Source: an uncultured bacterium (GTDB lineage: Bacteria; CAIJMQ01). Taken from it: DNA of 64,000 bases. Position 1 is the stretch's first letter; each line of letters starts with the position of its first letter. The notes under the pieces are model-generated. The model was not told the origin of the DNA. It saw only the letters and a program-made list of their open reading frames with translations, and searched no databases. The position numbers and the translations under genes were made by a program. Below, piece after piece: positions 8,078 to 17,568 of the stretch. The stretch is taken from contig CAIJMQ010000001.1 of assembly GCA_903821905.1 (NCBI GenBank), forward strand, positions 1 to 64,000, given 5' to 3'.

Positions 8078-9652
8078 ATGGAAAAGCTATATATAATTAT
8101 ATTTGTTTTATTAATAGGTATGGTGTGGACAGGTTCAGCTCGCGCAAAAACAACGATTACTTCGGATAAAGATAACGTCAATCAACTCATTGTTCATGTA
8201 GATAAAGGTAAAGAAAAAATTGCGCCCGAAATCTACGGCCATTTTGCCGAACATTTGGGTCGCTGTGTATATGAAGGTTTCTGGGTTGGAGAGACTTCAG
8301 ATATTCCCAATGTAAGAGGTATCCGTAAAGATGTGGTCGATGCCCTCAAAAAAATTCAGGTACCGGTACTACGTTGGCCCGGCGGTTGTTTTGCAGATGA
8401 CTATCATTGGAAAGATGGAATAGGACCACGTGATGAGCGCAGCAAGAAGATTAACAACTGGTGGGGTAGTATGATAGATGCCAATCAATTCGGTACACAT
8501 GAATTTATGGACCTATGCGAGCAACTTGGCTGTGAAGCATATATCGCAGGTAATGTTGGTTCGGGGACCGTTGAAGAAATGCGGGACTGGGTTGAGTATA
8601 TGACTTCCGATAGTGGCAGCGATATGGCTAATCTGCGTCGTAAGAATGGCCGAGATAAACCCTGGAAGATTCCTTATTTTGGTATAGGCAATGAGAACTG
8701 GGGATGCGGCGGTAATATGACTCCTGAATACTATGCGGATATCTATAAACGTTTTCAAACTTATGTGCGCAACTATTCCGGCAATGAAATCGTGAAAGTG
8801 GCATGTGGCCCGAACGGTGCGGATTTGCACTGGATGGATATTGTTATGCAAAAAGCTGTCTGGCAGATGAATGCAATTACTGTGCACTATTATGTAAGAG
8901 GCAGCGGAGACTGGACGAATAAAGGAAGCGCTACGCAGTTTGGTGAAAAAGAATGGTTTGCACTTATGAAAAACACTCTGGGAATAGATGATGTTATTGC
9001 CAAAGACATTAAGATTATGGACAAGTATGATCCAAACAAACGGGTAGCTCTATTTGTAGATGAATGGGGTACCTGGTGGGATTCTGAACCGGGCGGGACA
9101 GCTCTGTATCAGCAGAATACCATGCGTGATGCTGTTTCAGCCGGTATTTTCCTGAATGTTTTCAATTCTCATTGTGATAGAGTTAAAATGACTAATATTG
9201 CCCAAATTAACAATGTGCTTCAGGCAATGATTTTGACCAAAGGCAAAGATATGATAGTTACTCCGACTTATCACGTGTTTGAAATGTTTAAAGTTCATCA
9301 GGGAGCTACATTACTGCCTACCGATATATCATGTCCTGCTTATAAATACGATAAAGAAAATGTGCCGTCGATGATAGTGTCTGCATCAAAAAATTCATCA
9401 GGAACAGTTCATATCTCGTTATGCAATCTCGATCCCAATAATGATGCTAAGTTGAATTGTAAGTTGGAAGGTCTGAAACCGAGCAAAGTTACAGGGCGAG
9501 TGTTGACTGCCGAAACTATGAACGCACACAACACTTTTGAAAATCCTGACACGATTAAGCCTACTACTCTGAAAGGTATAACTATTAAAGATAATATTAT
9601 TACTGTAACAATACCTTCCAAGTCGGTAGTTGTTTTAGCGGTTCAGCCATAA
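8078..9652 (+). CDS. Exported alpha-L-arabinofuranosidase, GH51
   Basis: Releases terminal arabinofuranose from arabinan, arabinoxylan or arabinogalactan side chains. Residues 1-24 are a signal peptide (ARA cleavage box), so the enzyme is exported; many GH51 enzymes are intracellular. The barrel shows the GH51 pattern GHFAEHLGRCVYEG, LRWPGGCFAD, acid/base Glu206 in GIGNENWGCGG and nucleophile Glu329 in VDEWGTWW, followed by the C-terminal beta-sandwich. The 524-aa length is normal. AGAGGGAGG lies before the start. It is followed by GH42 beta-galactosidase in the same direction, which suggests stepwise attack on arabinogalactan. Confidence 0.93.
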   Translation: MEKLYIIIFVLLIGMVWTGSARAKTTITSDKDNVNQLIVHVDKGKEKIAPEIYGHFAEHLGRCVYEGFWVGETSDIPNVRGIRKDVVDALKKIQVPVLRWPGGCFADDYHWKDGIGPRDERSKKINNWWGSMIDANQFGTHEFMDLCEQLGCEAYIAGNVGSGTVEEMRDWVEYMTSDSGSDMANLRRKNGRDKPWKIPYFGIGNENWGCGGNMTPEYYADIYKRFQTYVRNYSGNEIVKVACGPNGADLHWMDIVMQKAVWQMNAITVHYYVRGSGDWTNKGSATQFGEKEWFALMKNTLGIDDVIAKDIKIMDKYDPNKRVALFVDEWGTWWDSEPGGTALYQQNTMRDAVSAGIFLNVFNSHCDRVKMTNIAQINNVLQAMILTKGKDMIVTPTYHVFEMFKVHQGATLLPTDISCPAYKYDKENVPSMIVSASKNSSGTVHISLCNLDPNNDAKLNCKLEGLKPSKVTGRVLTAETMNAHNTFENPDTIKPTTLKGITIKDNIITVTIPSKSVVVLAVQP

Positions 9653-9708
9653 AGAAATATGATAAAACTTAAACTTAACAATAAAAAACAATTTCATAGG
9701 AGGAAGAT

Positions 9709-11781
9709 ATGATAAAAAAATATCCACCGATTAATCCTAGATTCCCGCATTTTCTTCACGGCGGTGATTATAATCCCGAACAGTGGCAGGATACGCCTAA
9801 AGTTTGGGATGAGGATATCCGTTTAATGAAGCTTTCGCATTGCAATACTATGTCAGTCGGAATATTTTCCTGGGTTAGTTTGGAACCGGAAGAAGGCAAA
9901 TTCACGTTTGGATGGCTTGATACTATTATGGATAAATTTTCTAAGAATGGGATTTATGCAGTTCTTGCAACTCCAAGTGGTGCCCGACCTGCCTGGATGT
10001 CTAAAAAATATCCTGAGGTGCTTAGGGTGAATTCAGATCGGGTAAGAATATTACACAGCGGTCGCCACAACCATTGTTTTACATCTCCTATTTACCGCGA
10101 AAAATGCAGAATCATAAATCAGAAACTTGCCGAAAGATACAAAGACCATCCTGCGCTTTTCGTCTGGCATATTTCAAACGAATATGGTGGTGATTGTCAC
10201 TGCGAGCTTTGTCAGGAAGCTTTCAGGAAATGGTTGAAGAATAAATACGGAACACTTGATAAACTCAACCATGCTTGGTGGACAAGATTCTGGAGCCATA
10301 CTTTTACCGATTGGTCTCAAATAGAATCTCCTGCTCCATATCCGCACGGTGAAAGTTCAGTTCATGGTATGAACCTTGATTGGAAACGTTTTGTGACATA
10401 TCAGACAGTAGATTTCTTCAAAAATGAAATTGTTCCTCTTAGAAAAATCACTCCTAAAATACCTGTGACGACAAACTTTATGGGAACATACCAGGGGTTA
10501 AATTATTGGAAGTTTGCAGATGAATTAGATGTTGTTGCTTGGGATAACTATCCCCAGTGGCATGGTTGGGAAGAAGACTGGATGCTTGGTTGTAAGGTGT
10601 CTTTTGTTCATGATATCAACCGCTGTATTAAAGGCGGTAAACCGTTTATGTTGATGGAAAGCACTCCGAGCATGCAAAACTGGGCTGATGTATGCAAACC
10701 CAAACGACCAGGCATGCATCTCTTATCTTCTATTCAGGCTGTTGCGCACGGTGCGGATACCGTCCAGTATTTCCAATGGCGCAAGAGTAGGGGGAGCTGT
10801 GAGAAATTTCACGGTGCAGTAGTTGACCACTGCGGACACGAGAATACACGTGTTTTTCACGATGTAACTGAAGTTGGTAAGACAATTGAGAAACTCGATG
10901 CAGTAATTGGAACTACAGTAAGACCTGAGGTAGCTCTTATTTTCGATTGGGAAAATAATTGGGCTATTGACGATACTCAAGGTCCACGCCGTTATAAGAA
11001 AGATTATCAGTCAACTTGCGAGAATCATTATCGTCAGTTCTGGATTAGAGGCATACCCGTAGATGTCATAAATATGGACTGTGATTTCTCTAAGTACAAA
11101 ATTGTAATTGCTCCTATGCTTTATATGGTTAGACAAGGCGTAGCAAAGCGTTTGGACAATTTTGTACAGAGGGGGGGAACATTAATTGCCACGTATTGGA
11201 CAGGCATAGTAGATGACAATGACCTTTGCTTCTTGGGAGGATTCCCCGGCCCGCTTAGAAAAGTGCTTGGTATATGGTCTGAAGAGATTGATGCTTTATA
11301 TGATAAGGACAGAAATTATGTTGTCCCTTTCAAAAATAACCCGCTTAAACTTTCAGGCAAATATGAAGCAAGAGAACTATGCGATTTAATCCACGCAGAA
11401 AAGGCAAAAGTTCTTGCTGAATATAAGCAGGATTTCTATGCAGGACGACCTGCGCTTACCGTTAATAAGTTTGGCAGAGGCGAAGCGTATTATATGGCTT
11501 CCCGCAACGATGAGAAGTTCCTGAATGATTTCTATCAAGCCATAATCAAAAAACTTAATATCAGAAGAGTTATAGATACCAAATTACCTCAAGGGGTTAC
11601 AGCGCAAGTCCGCACAGACGGTAAAAAAGAGTTCGTGTTTCTTATGAACTTCAAACAGGAAAAGCAGGAAGTACAGTTAGGCAAAACTTCATATAAGAAT
11701 CTATTGAATGGAAAAACAGTGAGTGGTAAATTGGTCCTTCCATCTTTTGGCATAGCAGTGCTAGAAAGAGCAGAGAGATAA
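9709..11781 (+). CDS. Beta-galactosidase, GH42
   Basis: Hydrolyses beta-galactosides, typically galacto-oligosaccharides from plant galactans. The 690 aa cover the TIM barrel (1-390), a trimerisation domain with a glutamine-amidotransferase fold (~395-610) and a small C-terminal beta domain. Acid/base Glu158 lies in HISNEYGG and nucleophile Glu317 in LMEST. Cys123, Cys163, Cys165 and Cys168 match the structural zinc site of this family. There is no signal peptide, so it works in the cytoplasm on imported products of the exported GH51 enzyme encoded just upstream. A TAGGAGGAAGAT ribosome-binding site precedes the start. Confidence 0.94.
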   Translation: MIKKYPPINPRFPHFLHGGDYNPEQWQDTPKVWDEDIRLMKLSHCNTMSVGIFSWVSLEPEEGKFTFGWLDTIMDKFSKNGIYAVLATPSGARPAWMSKKYPEVLRVNSDRVRILHSGRHNHCFTSPIYREKCRIINQKLAERYKDHPALFVWHISNEYGGDCHCELCQEAFRKWLKNKYGTLDKLNHAWWTRFWSHTFTDWSQIESPAPYPHGESSVHGMNLDWKRFVTYQTVDFFKNEIVPLRKITPKIPVTTNFMGTYQGLNYWKFADELDVVAWDNYPQWHGWEEDWMLGCKVSFVHDINRCIKGGKPFMLMESTPSMQNWADVCKPKRPGMHLLSSIQAVAHGADTVQYFQWRKSRGSCEKFHGAVVDHCGHENTRVFHDVTEVGKTIEKLDAVIGTTVRPEVALIFDWENNWAIDDTQGPRRYKKDYQSTCENHYRQFWIRGIPVDVINMDCDFSKYKIVIAPMLYMVRQGVAKRLDNFVQRGGTLIATYWTGIVDDNDLCFLGGFPGPLRKVLGIWSEEIDALYDKDRNYVVPFKNNPLKLSGKYEARELCDLIHAEKAKVLAEYKQDFYAGRPALTVNKFGRGEAYYMASRNDEKFLNDFYQAIIKKLNIRRVIDTKLPQGVTAQVRTDGKKEFVFLMNFKQEKQEVQLGKTSYKNLLNGKTVSGKLVLPSFGIAVLERAER

Positions 11782-11792
11782 GGATTATAACA

Positions 11793-12998
11793 ATGGCTAT
11801 TAATAAAATCCGTATAGTATTTGGATTGTTAGTTGTGAGTTTAATTTTAACATTGCCATGTTTTGGTGAAGAGCAAAAAATGCCTAACAAACAAAACTAT
11901 GAACGACTTAAACATAAGGAATTTGGTGTATTGATGAATACGTTATTGGAACGCACTCTCTATGACTGCTCAAAAGCACAAGAAGAGATAAATGCAATTG
12001 TATCTGACCCAAAAACCAAGATAACTAAAAATGCTGATGGTTTTTGGGTTGTTCTCGAGGAAAAAGGTAATCAGCTAATTAATATTGACTTCTGGTCGCA
12101 GAATGGACCACTACAAACTGCTTCCAAGAATTTCTATTGGAACAAGATTACTTGGAAACAAATACCCGGTTCTCCTGGATACGATATTGAGTATGATGAA
12201 AAGGGAAATATTATTACGTTTGGGAGAAGACCCCCAGGGGAGATATTAGATTTCTATCCGAATGGTAAATTAAAGCTCTTTTTTGTCAGGCTTTCCGAAA
12301 AGCAAAGTTTCTCAGCAGAATGGGATGCTGAAGGCAAGCTTATTCGAGAGGGGACAAGGATAACAGGTCCCCTGCCTTCTCAATTTGAGGGAGAGATAAA
12401 TGATTATCAGAAAGTTGCAGATAGCCATCCCAACACTCCAGAAGCAGTTGATTCTTTACGTAAGATAGCAGAGATATATGAAAAAGAAGAAAGGGAGTAC
12501 GAGAAAGCAATAGAATATTACAAACGTGCAATAGAAAATTCTACGAATGAAGATGTTATTGCAGAGATGAAATGGTTTATCAGCCAGGACTATCTCAATC
12601 AAAAGGAATATTCCAAAGCAATTGAGGTGCTGCAAGAGATAATAGAGAAATATCCGAAAAGTAGCTATGTTGCCCAGTCGAAATTGTTAATTGCTGACTG
12701 TTATGAAAAAATGGAAGACTACGCAAAAGCTATAAGCCAATATGAAGAGATTGCTAAGAATTATCCCAAGGAAGAACAGAAACAGTCTGCTCTGTCAAAG
12801 ATTGGAATGCTTTATACCGCTATGAGAGATTATAAAAATGCCGTTGAATCATATGAGAAGATAATAACGAAATATCCTGGCACTCTTGTTGCAAAGGTTG
12901 CTAAATACCAGATAAGGGTTATTAAGGAATATTATGAAAAGGGGCTTGAGCCATCTGTGGAAGAACTCCAGAAAATATCCAAAGAAGAGGGGTTTTGA
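11793..12998 (+). CDS. Exported protein with C-terminal TPR repeats
   Basis: Residues 1-25 are a signal peptide (LTLPCFGEEQ). About 25-200 form a region of short beta-rich, tyrosine/glycine-containing repeats resembling the MORN-like variants of antitoxin/phosphatidylinositol-type proteins (DEKGNIITFGRR, FYPNGKLKLFF, DAEGKLIREG). About 205-390 contain four or five TPR-like units (EYEKAIEYYKRAIE, EYSKAIEVLQEIIEKYP, DYAKAISQYEEIAKNYP, DYKNAVESYEKIITKYP). It is probably a periplasmic protein-interaction scaffold. It lies 11 bp behind GH42 and could be co-expressed. The specific role is unknown. Confidence 0.7.
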   Translation: MAINKIRIVFGLLVVSLILTLPCFGEEQKMPNKQNYERLKHKEFGVLMNTLLERTLYDCSKAQEEINAIVSDPKTKITKNADGFWVVLEEKGNQLINIDFWSQNGPLQTASKNFYWNKITWKQIPGSPGYDIEYDEKGNIITFGRRPPGEILDFYPNGKLKLFFVRLSEKQSFSAEWDAEGKLIREGTRITGPLPSQFEGEINDYQKVADSHPNTPEAVDSLRKIAEIYEKEEREYEKAIEYYKRAIENSTNEDVIAEMKWFISQDYLNQKEYSKAIEVLQEIIEKYPKSSYVAQSKLLIADCYEKMEDYAKAISQYEEIAKNYPKEEQKQSALSKIGMLYTAMRDYKNAVESYEKIITKYPGTLVAKVAKYQIRVIKEYYEKGLEPSVEELQKISKEEGF

Positions 12999-13012
12999 TA
13001 TTCAGTCCCTCT

Positions 13013-13040
13013 TGAGATTTTGGCGCAGTATAGATATAAT
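13013..13040 (+). promoter_or_regulatory. Promoter of the hydrogenase/methylene-THF reductase operon
   Basis: -35 TTGAGA (13013-13018), 16-bp spacer, -10 TATAAT (13035-13040), about 70 nt before ATG 13110. All following genes to 21055 are spaced by less than 10 bp or overlap, so this could drive the full ~8-kb unit. Confidence 0.75.
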
Positions 13041-13109
13041 TCCACTCTTCAAGGTAGCAAAATATGAATTTGGACTTCTCATTTAAGCCATAGTAATAAG
13101 GAGATAAAT

Positions 13110-14156
13110 ATGCGGTATGTGAGTTTGCAGAAGGACAAGTTACCCCAGTTCGTCAATTCTTTGCAAAAAAAGTATAAAGTTGTTGCTCCCGTGAAGAAAG
13201 AAAATCTGTTTGTATTTGCTACGATAGAAGACCCCGAAGAAGTAGAACTTGATTATATGCCTACAATACTACCTCCCAAAAAATATTTCCTTCCGCAACA
13301 CGAAAAATTAGGAAGTTTTGTGAAAGATAATGTTGCGATGGCGGATACCAATATTGATGTTGAGCCAACTGTTTTGTTTGGCGCGCATACCTGTGATATT
13401 GAGGGTATAGAATGTCTTGATATTGTTTTCCACGATACGCCTGCAGACCCTTATTTCGGAAGAAGGAAAAAATCTATCATTATCATAGGTTATGAGTGCA
13501 TGAAACCGTGCGATGAATATTCTACGTGCGTTACTATGGATACGCTCAATCCCAGAGCCGGTTATGACATTATGATTACGGATATCGGCGATAAATATAT
13601 TCTATACATAAATTCACCCGAAGGTATGGGGATAATAGGGAAAAACCCGATTTTTGGGAAAGTTGAAAATGAACGTGATGTGAAGACGAAACTCTTGAAA
13701 CTCAGGGAAGATAAAGTGAAAAATTTTAAAGTTCAGATTGATGCTGATTATAAGGAACTTAATAAAATATTCGGCACTTCTTATAACAGTAAAACATGGC
13801 AAGATGTGGGGAAGAGATGTGTTTCCTGCGGCAATTGCACGGCTGTATGCCCTACGTGTTATTGCTTTGATATAAACGATGAAGTTAAGCTTGATATGAG
13901 TGGCGGGAAAAGGGAAAGAGTGTGGGATTCCTGCCAGCTTGATGAATTTGCAATGGTTACAGGCGGTGAGAATTTCCGTAAAGAACGTTCTTCAAGACAA
14001 CGGCACCGATATTACAGGAAATTTGATTATTCCGTAAAAAAATACAGCAAGTTTTTCTGTGTAGGATGTGGAAGATGTACCCGCACTTGTATGGCTGATA
14101 TTAGTTTGATTGAGACTGTAAATGAATTGGCAAAGGAGCATAAAAATGCAAAGTAA
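13110..14156 (+). CDS. hydB: Ni/Fe hydrogenase beta subunit (HydB-type, group 3b)
   Basis: An electron-transfer subunit of cytoplasmic NAD(P)-linked (sulf)hydrogenases. It carries two [4Fe-4S] clusters in the C-terminal third: CVSCGNCTAVCPTCYC near residue 234 and CVGCGRCTRTC near residue 318. The N-terminal part (VAPVKKENLFVFATIEDPEEVELDY) matches the family. It relays electrons between the small subunit and the flavoprotein gamma subunit. AAGGAG lies 8 nt upstream of the start. It is first in a four-gene hydrogenase set in the order beta, gamma, delta, alpha, the order known from Pyrococcus sulfhydrogenase. It overlaps the next gene by 11 bp. Confidence 0.92.
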   Translation: MRYVSLQKDKLPQFVNSLQKKYKVVAPVKKENLFVFATIEDPEEVELDYMPTILPPKKYFLPQHEKLGSFVKDNVAMADTNIDVEPTVLFGAHTCDIEGIECLDIVFHDTPADPYFGRRKKSIIIIGYECMKPCDEYSTCVTMDTLNPRAGYDIMITDIGDKYILYINSPEGMGIIGKNPIFGKVENERDVKTKLLKLREDKVKNFKVQIDADYKELNKIFGTSYNSKTWQDVGKRCVSCGNCTAVCPTCYCFDINDEVKLDMSGGKRERVWDSCQLDEFAMVTGGENFRKERSSRQRHRYYRKFDYSVKKYSKFFCVGCGRCTRTCMADISLIETVNELAKEHKNAK

Positions 14157-15009
14157 ACTATTGAAAAAAGAGATGACAATTCCTGCCGATTTTTTATATT
14201 CGCCGCGGGCTGCTACGATAGTTAAAACCAAACAAATGACGGCAAATGAGAAATTTTTTGAAATCAAATTTGATGACGGAGAACCCCTTGGGCATGAGCC
14301 GGGACAATTTATTCAACTTTCTATTTTCGGGATAGGTGAAGCTCCTGTTGGTATTTGTTCGTCTCCGACAAAAGAAGATAGAAGCACTTTTGAAGTTTGC
14401 GTGCGGAAAGTAGGGACATTTACCAATGCGTTACATAAACTTGATGTAGGCGATAAACTCGGCATCAGAGGTCCTTATGGAAGAGGGTTCCCGATTGATG
14501 AACTCAAAGGTAATGATGTTCTTATTGTTGCGGGAGGGCTTGGTATTGTTCCGCTTCGGTCTCTTATAAATTTTATTATTGATAGAAGAAGGGATTTCGG
14601 TAATGTAATGATACTACTTGGTTGTAAAGGTCCCAAAGACAGGCTTTTCACCGATGATATGAAAGAATGGGAACGCATGCTTAATATCAATTATGCATGT
14701 ACTGTTGATAGAGCTGACCCTGATTGGAAAGGAAACGTAGGTGTAATTACTACTCTTATGCCGGGTGTTCATATTGATAAAAACAGAACATATGCCGTTG
14801 TTGTCGGTCCGCCCATTATGTATAAATTTGTAATAGCTGAACTTCTCAAGAAAGGTCTGTCTGAAAACCAGATAATCCTTTCCTTGGAACGCCGGATGAA
14901 ATGCGGTCTCGGCAAATGCGGGCATTGCCAGATAAATAGTGTATATGTATGCAAAGATGGTCCAACATTTACCTATGCTGAATTAAAAGGATTGGGGGAG
15001 GCGTTATGA
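14146..15009 (+). CDS. hydG: Hydrogenase gamma subunit, FAD/NAD(P)-binding (HydG-type)
   Basis: The diaphorase subunit that exchanges electrons with NAD(P). The ferredoxin-reductase fold shows an FAD site (GQFIQLS, VRKVGTFTNAL), an NAD(P) site (VLIVAGGLGIVPLRSLI) and a C-terminal 2Fe-2S motif (MKCGLGKCGHCQI with a later VCKDGP). The start at 14146 is chosen for its AAGGAG box; the longer frame from 14122 begins well inside hydB. 287 aa is normal. The stop overlaps the next start in ATGA. Confidence 0.92.
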   Translation: MQSKLLKKEMTIPADFLYSPRAATIVKTKQMTANEKFFEIKFDDGEPLGHEPGQFIQLSIFGIGEAPVGICSSPTKEDRSTFEVCVRKVGTFTNALHKLDVGDKLGIRGPYGRGFPIDELKGNDVLIVAGGLGIVPLRSLINFIIDRRRDFGNVMILLGCKGPKDRLFTDDMKEWERMLNINYACTVDRADPDWKGNVGVITTLMPGVHIDKNRTYAVVVGPPIMYKFVIAELLKKGLSENQIILSLERRMKCGLGKCGHCQINSVYVCKDGPTFTYAELKGLGEAL

Positions 15010-15782
15010 GCCAGAGTAAAAACAAAAAAGTGCGCATTGCTTTATTTGATTTTGCCGATTGCGAAGGTTGCCAGCTCCAAGTTACTTATCTTAATGACCA
15101 GTTGGTTGGACTTTTGGAACACTGTGAAATAGTGAATTTTAGAGAGGCAATTTCAGAAAGAAGCGATGATTATGATATAGCCCTTGTTGAAGGTTCAATT
15201 ACAAGAAAACACGATGAAGAACGCGTCAAAAAAATACGCGAGAATGCAAAGATACTGATTGCTTATGGTTCATGTGCTTGTATAGGCGGAGTGAACGGTT
15301 TAAGGAAAAAATTCACTCAAGAAGAAGCAAAAGATATAGTTTATAAAGGCAGGGAATTTCCCATTGATGTAGGAGAACCAAGACCGGTTCACGAAGTCGT
15401 TAAAGTTGATTATTTTATATACGGTTGTCCTACTAATAATGAAGAAACAATAAAAGCACTGAAATCAATTCTTATCGGCAAAGGTTATACTCCGCCCAGA
15501 TATCCTGTTTGTGTCGAATGTAAACTAAAAGAAAACGTCTGCTTGTTTGAAAAAGGTCAGGTTTGTCTGGGACCGGTGACAAGGGGCGGTTGCGGCGCTT
15601 GGTGTACGAGTTATGGAAATACTTGTTACGGATGCAGAGGACTTCTTGATAAACCCGCGCAAGAGGGACAGATGGATATATTAAAGAAAAACGGATATAC
15701 ACTGGAAGAACTAAAGCAAAAATTCGAAACTTATAATTTATGCAGAATGATGGGAGAGCAAAATGCAACAGAAAAATCTTAA
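15006..15782 (+). CDS. hydD: Hydrogenase small (delta) subunit
   Basis: The [NiFe]-hydrogenase small subunit with the NADH:quinone oxidoreductase 20-kDa fold, which takes electrons from the NiFe centre. The proximal-cluster ligands are visible in DCEGCQL (residues 17-23), GSCACIGG and YGCPTNNEE. The C-terminal cysteine-rich stretch (CVECKLKENVC, GPVTRGGCGAWC, NTCYGC) holds the medial and distal clusters. 258 aa is typical for group 3b. It is translationally coupled to both neighbours: 4-bp overlap before, 20-bp overlap after. Confidence 0.93.
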   Translation: MSQSKNKKVRIALFDFADCEGCQLQVTYLNDQLVGLLEHCEIVNFREAISERSDDYDIALVEGSITRKHDEERVKKIRENAKILIAYGSCACIGGVNGLRKKFTQEEAKDIVYKGREFPIDVGEPRPVHEVVKVDYFIYGCPTNNEETIKALKSILIGKGYTPPRYPVCVECKLKENVCLFEKGQVCLGPVTRGGCGAWCTSYGNTCYGCRGLLDKPAQEGQMDILKKNGYTLEELKQKFETYNLCRMMGEQNATEKS

Positions 15783-17097
15783 TATAAATGTTGATTACTT
15801 GACCCGGGTTGAAGGACACGGGGATATCGTAATCAATGTTAAGGAAGGTAAGCTCGAGAAATGTGAGCTTCAGGTAATAGAAGCTCCCCGGTTTTTCGAG
15901 GCTATGCTGAGAGGCAGGTCTATATTTGAAGCACAGCATATTACTTCCAGAATTTGCGGAATATGTTCAACGGGACACAGCCTTGCTTCGATAAAAGCTT
16001 CTGAAGATGCAGCCGGTTTTACACCTACGCAACAAACTGTTCTACTTCGGAAACTGCTCCTTCATTATGAAACTCTTGACAGCCATCTTTTACACGCGGC
16101 TTTTCTTGTGGCGCCGGATGCTTTGGGTGTGCCCAGTGTTCTTCCGCTTTTAACTACTCATAAAGCTCTTGTTCTCATGGTATTGGGTATGAAGAAAGAT
16201 TATAGCGACCTTTGCGATATTCTTGCGGGAAGACATACTCATCCCATTACAGTATGTCCGCGCGGATTTACTAAGCTTCCCACGAAAAAAGAACTCCAGA
16301 AAACAAAAGATATTCTTACCCAGCATGTAGCAAAACTTAACAAGATTGTAGACCTCTTTACGACATTAAAATTGCCAAACTTTGAGAGAGCGACAGAATA
16401 CGTGGCATTGACCCATCCCGAAGAATATGCATTTTTAGACGGTAATATTACTACCACGGATATGAGGGATTCCGTTATTCATCCCCACGATTATAAAGAA
16501 GTTATTCATGAGTTTCATGTTGCTCACAGCACATCAAAACATTCTAAAAATAAAAGAGATTCATATATGGTAGGTGCTTTGGCAAGGATTAATATCAACT
16601 TTAATAAACTAAACAAGCAGGCAAAATCCGTTGCAAGTGCGCTGAATTTTAAAACTCCTTCGTATAATCCATATATGAATACGATTGCCCAGGTTATTGA
16701 ATCGGCTCATTGTTTATACGATGCAATAGCAATCGTTGACCATTTCTTGAAGATAGGCATTAACTATGATGAAGTTGTCAGTTCCTGGCCGAAAGTTGAC
16801 GAATGGCCTACATTTAAATGCAAAGCAAGAAAAGGCGTGGGTGCTGTTGAAGTCCCGCGCGGGATTCTTATACACGAATATACCATCAATGAGCGCGGTA
16901 TAATAAAAAATGCCAATTGCTGTATTCCGACTAACCAGAACCTTGCCAATATCGACCTTGATATGAAGAAACTCGTTCCCGAGGTATTGGATAAATCAAA
17001 AGAAGAGATTACACTACTTGCCGAAATGTTAGTTAGAGCATATGACCCGTGCATTTCATGTTCGTGCCATATGCTTGATGTGAAATTTATCGAGTAA
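15763..17097 (+). CDS. hydA: Ni/Fe hydrogenase large (alpha) subunit, group 3b-like
   Basis: The catalytic subunit. Nickel and iron are held by Cys65 and Cys68 of RICGICSTGH and Cys430 and Cys433 of DPCISCSCH. After insertion of NiFe(CN)2CO the C-terminal peptide after His436 (MLDVKFIE, only 8 residues) is removed by the protease encoded next. The set of four subunits and the lack of a twin-arginine signal place it in the cytoplasmic, bidirectional group 3b class. Cys435 next to the terminal His is an extra cysteine not required by the motif. GGGAGAG precedes the ATG inside hydD. Confidence 0.94.
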   Translation: MQQKNLNINVDYLTRVEGHGDIVINVKEGKLEKCELQVIEAPRFFEAMLRGRSIFEAQHITSRICGICSTGHSLASIKASEDAAGFTPTQQTVLLRKLLLHYETLDSHLLHAAFLVAPDALGVPSVLPLLTTHKALVLMVLGMKKDYSDLCDILAGRHTHPITVCPRGFTKLPTKKELQKTKDILTQHVAKLNKIVDLFTTLKLPNFERATEYVALTHPEEYAFLDGNITTTDMRDSVIHPHDYKEVIHEFHVAHSTSKHSKNKRDSYMVGALARININFNKLNKQAKSVASALNFKTPSYNPYMNTIAQVIESAHCLYDAIAIVDHFLKIGINYDEVVSSWPKVDEWPTFKCKARKGVGAVEVPRGILIHEYTINERGIIKNANCCIPTNQNLANIDLDMKKLVPEVLDKSKEEITLLAEMLVRAYDPCISCSCHMLDVKFIE

Positions 17098-17106
17098 TAC
17101 CAATTA

Positions 17107-17568
17107 ATGGAGAAAACACTCGTCATAGGTGTAGGTTCTGTATTAAGAAGTGACGATGGTATAGGAATAAGAGTAGTAGAAGAGCTTCAGAAGGAAAAAT
17201 TCCCCTCCAAGGTTAAGTTCATAAGTGGCGATATCTCTGGTTTAGAGCTTATAAAATATTTCTCCGACTTTGCGCGGGTTATTATTATTGATGCTGCGGA
17301 TATAAAAGAAAAACCCGGCACGATTAAGTCATTCAAGGGTTCCCAGCTAAAGAAAAGCGATTTCTCCGATATTGTTTCAACTCATGGCATGAATCTTATT
17401 GAGACATTAACACTTGCGGAAAAGTTGGATATCTCACCTGAAATAGTTATTGTAGGCATCCAGCCGAAAGATACTTCATTCAAATTAGAACTGACACTTG
17501 AAATAGAAGAGAAAATACCTTATATAGTAAATGCAGTTAAAAAGATAATTAATAGAGATAAAAAATGA
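17107..17568 (+). CDS. Hydrogenase maturation protease (HyaD/HycI family)
   Basis: Cleaves the C-terminal tail of the large subunit once nickel is in place. 153 aa, the normal size, with GVGSVLRSDDGIG at the N-terminus (nickel-sensing Asp/Glu region), then IIIDAADI (second acidic ligand) and THG (His ligand). It is positioned right after its substrate gene with a 9-bp gap, and its stop overlaps the next start in ATGA. Confidence 0.92.
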   Translation: MEKTLVIGVGSVLRSDDGIGIRVVEELQKEKFPSKVKFISGDISGLELIKYFSDFARVIIIDAADIKEKPGTIKSFKGSQLKKSDFSDIVSTHGMNLIETLTLAEKLDISPEIVIVGIQPKDTSFKLELTLEIEEKIPYIVNAVKKIINRDKK

